Part shown: positions 5,158 to 8,270 of the stretch, one piece after another | How positions within the stretch are numbered: the stretch's first letter is position 1 | How the letters are laid out: each line of letters begins with the position of its first letter | From: Candidatus Firestoneibacteriota bacterium | GTDB lineage: Bacteria; Oederibacteriota; JAAXVQ01; JAUVAV01 | Direction: 5' to 3' | Length of the DNA stretch: 8,270 bases | Assembly (NCBI GenBank): GCA_030635415.1 | Contig: DAOVYW010000103.1 | Coordinates: 1-8,270, forward strand | Made by a program: the position numbers and the translations under genes | The notes under the pieces: model-generated | What the model saw: only the letters and a program-made list of their open reading frames with translations | Database searches by the model: none | What the model was told of the DNA's origin: nothing

Positions 5158-6417
5158 ATGGATGACTTTTCCGTGCACAAAGGTGAATTATACTGTGAAG
5201 AAGTCCCCGTAGCCAGGCTGGCCAAGGCCTACGGGACACCGCTTTATATTTACAGCCAAAACACCGTGCTTTCCCATTTCCGAAAAATTCAGAGTGCCTT
5301 TTCCGAGCTTGATCCCTTGATCTGCTACTCGGTTAAGGCCAATTCCAATCTTTCCATTCTCCGCCTGCTTGCCCGGCAAGGAGCCGGATTGGATATTGTC
5401 TCGCAGGGGGAACTGGTACGGGGGCAGGCGGTAGGAGTGCCGTACGGCAAGATGGTATATGCCGGAGTGGGTAAGACCGAGGTGGAAATTACGGCGGCCC
5501 TGCGCGCCGGGATTCTGATGTTTAATGTCGAGTCGGAACCTGAAGCCCGCCTGATTAACCGCGTGGCCGGACGCTGCCGGAAAAAAGCCCGGGTCGCTTT
5601 CCGGATTAACCCGGATGTCGACGCCCGGACGCATAAATATATTACTACCGGTAAAAAAGAGAATAAATTTGGGCTTTCAATATCCCTGGCCATGGATCTT
5701 TTCCGGCAGAGCCGTCGTCTGCGTAACCTGGAGCCGGTCGGGATTCATATGCACATTGGTTCTCAAATTACCAGTGCCACACCCTATATCCAGGCCATCC
5801 AGCGTTTGAAAAAGATGATTGCGGATCTCCGGCAACAAGGTTTTGAAATTAAGTATTTCAATTTAGGGGGCGGCCTGGGAATCATTTATGATGAAGAGCG
5901 TCCTCAGACCGCGGTGGAATTCGCCCGAGCGGTCATACCTCTTATCCGGCCGCTCAACTGCCGGCTTATCCTGGAACCGGGTCGTTTTATCGTGGGCAAT
6001 GCCGGGATATTGGTAACCCGGGTTCAATACCTCAAGCGGGGGTACCTGAAAACTTTTGCGATTGTGGACGCGGGCATGAATGACCTGATACGGCCAAGTC
6101 TCTATCACGCTTATCACCGTATTTTACCGGTTTCACGGCGGAGCAGAGGTAAGACGGTTTTAACCGATATAGTGGGTCCGATATGCGAATCCGGTGATTT
6201 TCTGGGCAAGGATCGTCATATTCCGCAGTTGGAGCCCGGAGACTTGCTGGCAGTGCGAAGCGCCGGAGCGTATGCCATGGCAATGGCCTCCAATTACAAT
6301 TCCCGGCCCCGGCCGGCTGAGGTTATGGTTGCCGGCGGCCGGGCCCGGGTTATTCGCCGGCGTGAAACTATTAATGAGATGCTGGAGCCGGAGCTGGCGG
6401 CATTAAGTAAAACCTAG
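5158..6417 (+). CDS. lysA: Diaminopimelate decarboxylase
   Basis: This cytosolic PLP enzyme decarboxylates meso-2,6-diaminopimelate to L-lysine, the last step of the DAP pathway. The 419 residues match the usual family length. Fold type III landmarks are all present: PLP-binding Lys60 in 'YSVKAN', 'GLDIVSQGEL' (77-86), 'HMHIGSQ' (197-203), phosphate-binding 'GGGLG' (237-241), 'EPGR' (273-276), the active-site 'CESGD' (343-347) with its catalytic Cys343, and 'GAYAMAMASNYN' (370-381) near the end. 'aagga' at 5147-5151 lies six bases before ATG 5158. The gene sits 23 bases after the secreted-protein gene and 2 bases before the next methyltransferase gene, so all three probably form one transcript from the promoter at 4399-4427. 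Related ornithine or carboxynorspermidine decarboxylases share the fold. The nearby dapF and the 'CESGD' context make LysA the clear choice. Confidence 0.95.
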   Translation: MDDFSVHKGELYCEEVPVARLAKAYGTPLYIYSQNTVLSHFRKIQSAFSELDPLICYSVKANSNLSILRLLARQGAGLDIVSQGELVRGQAVGVPYGKMVYAGVGKTEVEITAALRAGILMFNVESEPEARLINRVAGRCRKKARVAFRINPDVDARTHKYITTGKKENKFGLSISLAMDLFRQSRRLRNLEPVGIHMHIGSQITSATPYIQAIQRLKKMIADLRQQGFEIKYFNLGGGLGIIYDEERPQTAVEFARAVIPLIRPLNCRLILEPGRFIVGNAGILVTRVQYLKRGYLKTFAIVDAGMNDLIRPSLYHAYHRILPVSRRSRGKTVLTDIVGPICESGDFLGKDRHIPQLEPGDLLAVRSAGAYAMAMASNYNSRPRPAEVMVAGGRARVIRRRETINEMLEPELAALSKT

Positions 6418-6419
6418 CC

Positions 6420-7049
6420 ATGCCGGAAGAGCATAACCACTTAAAGAAATTTTGTTTCCTGGAGTACTACTCGCCCCAGCGGCTGGCGCAGTATTATTGC
6501 CACCTTAAGGCCATAAGGGAATCAGGGGCCCGGCATGTACTGGAGGTCGGCATCGGAGCCGGTGTAGTGGCGCATATTCTGCGCCGGGCGGGCTTAAGCG
6601 TCCTGACCTGCGATACAGAACCTGAACTGGAGCCGGACATTATTGCGGACGTGCGTAAGCTTCCCCTGGCGGCCGATGTAGTAGATTTCGTCCTTTGTTG
6701 TCAGGTATTGGAGCATTTGCCTTTTGAGGAATTTTCCTGTGCTTTGCAGGAGCTTTGCCGGGTGACCAGAGGGCGGATCCTGATTTCCATACCTTACGCT
6801 TCCCACGCCTTTTTCTGTAATTATAAGCTGCCCGGCGGCCGGCAAAAATCCTGGGTCAGGCACTGGCCGCGTCTCAAAGATAAAGAAGATATGACGCCGG
6901 GTCACTACTGGGAAATGGGCCGCTCCGGATACCCTAAATCCCGGATAGTTAAAAGCATCTTGTCCACGGGTTTGCGGATTATCGCTGACTTTACCCCGGT
7001 GGAAGCGCCGCATAACCAATTTTTTCTGCTGGAAACGCCGGGAGAGTAG
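6420..7049 (+). CDS. Class I SAM-dependent methyltransferase, substrate unknown
   Basis: The protein has 209 residues. The Rossmann core shows motif I 'HVLEVGIGAGVV' (39-50), Asp65 at the end of strand 2 ('LTCDTE'), Asp77 in 'IIADVRKLPL', and 'DFVLCCQVLEHLP' (89-101) with 'RILISIPY' as strand 5, so it belongs to the Methyltransf_11/23-like group. The second half has several His, Trp and Tyr residues ('SWVRHWPRLKDK', 'MTPGHYWEMGRSGYP') that may form the substrate pocket. ATG 6420 comes two bases after the lysA stop and has no strong RBS, which points to translational coupling. It lies between lysA and dapF, but no known step of lysine synthesis needs a methyl transfer, so its target is open. 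It differs from the methyltransferase at 1888-2670 in lacking a zinc-ribbon. Confidence 0.75.
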   Translation: MPEEHNHLKKFCFLEYYSPQRLAQYYCHLKAIRESGARHVLEVGIGAGVVAHILRRAGLSVLTCDTEPELEPDIIADVRKLPLAADVVDFVLCCQVLEHLPFEEFSCALQELCRVTRGRILISIPYASHAFFCNYKLPGGRQKSWVRHWPRLKDKEDMTPGHYWEMGRSGYPKSRIVKSILSTGLRIIADFTPVEAPHNQFFLLETPGE

Positions 7050-7085
7050 GGAGGAGTGTTTTTTGCAGATTTCATAAAAACGCGG

Positions 7086-7115
7086 CGTAATTTTAATATT
7101 AATACAAAAATTACG
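7086..7115. repeat. Perfect 9-bp inverted repeat upstream of the dapF promoter
   Basis: CGTAATTTT at 7086-7094 is the exact reverse complement of AAAATTACG at 7107-7115, with a 12-base AT-rich loop. It lies about 35 bases after the methyltransferase stop and about 45 bases before the dapF -35 box. It may be an upstream binding site or a weak transcript-end hairpin. On the + strand no T-run follows it, so a rho-independent terminator is not supported. Confidence 0.5.
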
Positions 7116-7158
7116 ACATGTCAAAGAAATGCCGGCTTCTCTGGATGAATTCTTCCCA

Positions 7159-7188
7159 TTGACGTATTGCACCTGCTTTTGCTATACT
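7159..7188 (+). promoter_or_regulatory. Extended -10 sigma70-type promoter for dapF
   Basis: TTGACG (7159-7164, five of six) and TATACT (7183-7188, five of six) are spaced by 18 bases. A TGC directly before the -10 hexamer (7180-7182) supplies the extended -10 TGn motif. The start would lie near 7195, leaving a leader of roughly 45 bases before dapF. This gives dapF its own promoter in addition to possible read-through from the lysA operon. Confidence 0.7.
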
Positions 7189-7239
7189 CTCCTGCCAACT
7201 AATTTTATCGGCAACCAATAAAATAAAGGTGACAATATC

Positions 7240-8073
7240 ATGTCTGCTTTGCGATTTGCCAAAATGTCAGGCGCGGGAAATGATTTTATAGTGCTGGATA
7301 ACCGTAAGGGAGAGATATCCCTGGAAGATCCTGATTTCATACGGCGTCTGTGTTGCCGCCGAATGGGTGTGGGTGCGGATGGATTGATATTTCTTTTAAC
7401 CGCATCCCAGGCAAATTTTGGCATGAGATATTTCAATGCCGATGGATCTGAGGCAGCTATGTGCGGGAATGGCGGCCGTTGCCTGGCCCGTTTTGCCGTA
7501 TTGGTAGGCGCCGGGGAAGAAGAGCAGGAATTGATTTTCACAACTTTCTCGGAGGTTTACCACGCGCAGGTGGAAGGATCCCAGGTTAGGCTGAGCCTGC
7601 CGGCGCCGAAAAAGTTTGAATCCGATATCCCTTTGCAGCTTAAGGCGGGCAAACGAACCGCGGATTTTACGGATACCGGCGTGCCTCACCTGGTTTTTTT
7701 CTCCGGTGATTTAGAGGCCGAAGATGTCGAGGGTCTCGGCCGGGAAGTACGTTGGCATGAGAGGTTTCAACCGGATGGGACCAATGTGAATTTTTGCAGG
7801 GTGGTGAATGAACATTGCCTCGAATTGCGGACGTATGAGCGCGGCATAGAGGGGGAAACCCTGGCCTGCGGCACCGGGGCTATGGCCGCGACCCTGCTGG
7901 CGGCGCGGCGCAGATGGGTAAGATCCCCGGTGACAATCAAGACCCGCGGCGGAGCGGAATTGGAAATGAGCTTTTCTTTATTAGCGGACAGTTTTTCGGA
8001 AGTGCAGCAAAAAGGAGAAGCCCGCTTGATTTATTGGGGAGAATTATCAGAAGAGGCGGTTGATTTTAAGTAA
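7240..8073 (+). CDS. dapF: Diaminopimelate epimerase
   Basis: This cofactor-independent cytosolic epimerase interconverts LL- and meso-diaminopimelate, feeding LysA and peptidoglycan synthesis. The 277 residues match the family length. The N-terminal 'KMSGAGNDFIVLDN' (8-21) and 'GVGADGLIFL' (43-52) are family signatures. The two catalytic cysteines are Cys75 in 'MCGNGGRC' (74-81) and Cys210 in 'ACGTGA' (209-214), and 'YERGIEGET' (199-207) provides the substrate-binding arginine and glutamate region. 'NADGSEAAM' and 'GVPHLV' are also in place. 'aaaggtga' (7225-7232) is the RBS for ATG 7240. The two-fold pseudo-symmetric layout is intact and I see no truncation. The gene has its own promoter at 7159-7188. 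Confidence 0.95.
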   Translation: MSALRFAKMSGAGNDFIVLDNRKGEISLEDPDFIRRLCCRRMGVGADGLIFLLTASQANFGMRYFNADGSEAAMCGNGGRCLARFAVLVGAGEEEQELIFTTFSEVYHAQVEGSQVRLSLPAPKKFESDIPLQLKAGKRTADFTDTGVPHLVFFSGDLEAEDVEGLGREVRWHERFQPDGTNVNFCRVVNEHCLELRTYERGIEGETLACGTGAMAATLLAARRRWVRSPVTIKTRGGAELEMSFSLLADSFSEVQQKGEARLIYWGELSEEAVDFK

Positions 8074-8119
8074 GCAGTACTCTGTTGCGGAAAGCCTTTT
8101 TTAACAGAATTCTCATACT

Positions 8120-8261
8120 TTGTCATTCCGAGCGTAGCGAGGAATCTCCAAGGAAACTCTTGTTTAAAAAGAATTCGTGAGATTTCCCGGCCCGTCCTGC
8201 CTGTCCTGGATGCTTTTGTCCAGGGGATGATTTAGTCCAGGGCTTCGCCTCGAAATGACAA
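8120..8261. repeat. Palindromic repeat with TGTCATTCCGAGCG-type ends
   Basis: TTGTCATTCCGAG at 8120-8132 faces CTCGAAATGACAA at 8249-8261; 12 of 13 bases are complementary. The left side continues 'cgtagcgagg', which pairs imperfectly with 'ggcttcgc' at 8241-8248 if one base is bulged. Nested inside are AATCTC (8143-8148) with GAGATT (8179-8184), and CCTGGA (8205-8210) with TCCAGG (8219-8224). Ends of the form 'TGTCATTCCGAGCGxAGCGAGGAATCT' belong to a dispersed intergenic repeat type known from many bacterial genomes. It begins 46 bases after the dapF stop. The internal part is degenerate, so this copy looks old or composite. Confidence 0.65.
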
Positions 8262-8270
8262 GCTTAGGAA

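Noticed and set aside
5188..7172. Long open frames on the - strand opposite lysA and the second methyltransferase
   Set aside because: They lie opposite strongly supported genes, have no ribosome binding sites or recognisable motifs, and follow from the GC-rich codon pattern of the + strand genes.
2674..8096. The 12-base word TTGCGGAAAGCC occurs after two genes (2674-2685 and 8085-8096)
   Set aside because: A shared 12-mer is expected about twice by chance in a window this size, and the flanks differ.
8081..8108. TCTGTT/AACAGA hairpin with six T after dapF as a terminator
   Set aside because: The stem is 6 bp and AT-rich, the loop is 16 bases, and the T-run lies inside the loop rather than after the stem.
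1..8270. CRISPR arrays, tRNA or rRNA genes, transposase genes, defence-system or toxin-antitoxin modules
   Set aside because: I looked for spaced direct repeats, tRNA-like cloverleaf arms and characteristic protein motifs on both strands and saw none.

Overview
The window reads as a chromosome segment of a diderm (outer-membrane) bacterium. Support for this: the tails of two PorV/PorQ-type (UPF0164-like) outer-membrane barrel proteins, two further secreted proteins with Sec signal peptides, and the meso-diaminopimelate route to lysine and peptidoglycan (lysA, dapF). PorV-like barrels, a secreted protein with an 'INYSGKLTD...RQEMLSVPYAMRA' domain, and scattered short palindromic repeats together are reminiscent of uncultured lineages such as Omnitrophota or Elusimicrobiota. 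That placement is inference from gene content only and is not secure. All supported genes lie on the + strand.

Layout. 1-153 is the 3' end of a PorV/PorQ-like gene that starts before the window. 154-955 is a decayed zone: an AT-rich spacer, a headless PorV/PorQ-like remnant (about 299-793), and, 18 bases after its stop and in the same frame, a tail-only fragment resembling the end of a GT39-type glycosyltransferase. 1054-1827 encodes a secreted protein with a phage-tail-fibre/collar-like C-terminal half carrying four His-x-His motifs. 1888-2670 is a SAM methyltransferase with a C-terminal zinc-ribbon and a run of eight G inside its coding sequence. 2792-4306 is a polytopic GT39/ArnT-like membrane glycosyltransferase. 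From roughly 1600 to 2670 the DNA is clearly more AT-rich than its surroundings, suggesting a separately acquired or exchanged piece.

An 87-bp palindromic element (4306-4392) begins on the last base of the glycosyltransferase stop codon. Six bases beyond it sits a perfect-consensus sigma70-type promoter (TTGACA, 17 bp, TATAAT). This promoter would drive a small secreted, probably barrel-forming protein of unknown function (start preferred at 4463), then lysA (5158-6417) and a second SAM methyltransferase (6420-7049) as a tightly spaced operon. dapF (7240-8073) has its own good extended -10 promoter, preceded by a perfect 9-bp inverted repeat. The window ends in a second palindromic element (8120-8261) with a TGTCATTCCGAGCG-type end.

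Functionally, lysA and dapF catalyse the last two steps of the DAP/lysine pathway. DapF turns LL-DAP into meso-DAP, and LysA decarboxylates meso-DAP to lysine. The other genes concern the cell surface: barrels, a fibre-like secreted protein, a lipid-linked-sugar-dependent glycosyltransferase and small-molecule or glycan methyltransferases. I do not see a clear new multi-gene system. The most unusual signals are the palindromic element abutting a consensus promoter, the HxH fibre-like protein with its composition break, and the G8 tract in the methyltransferase.
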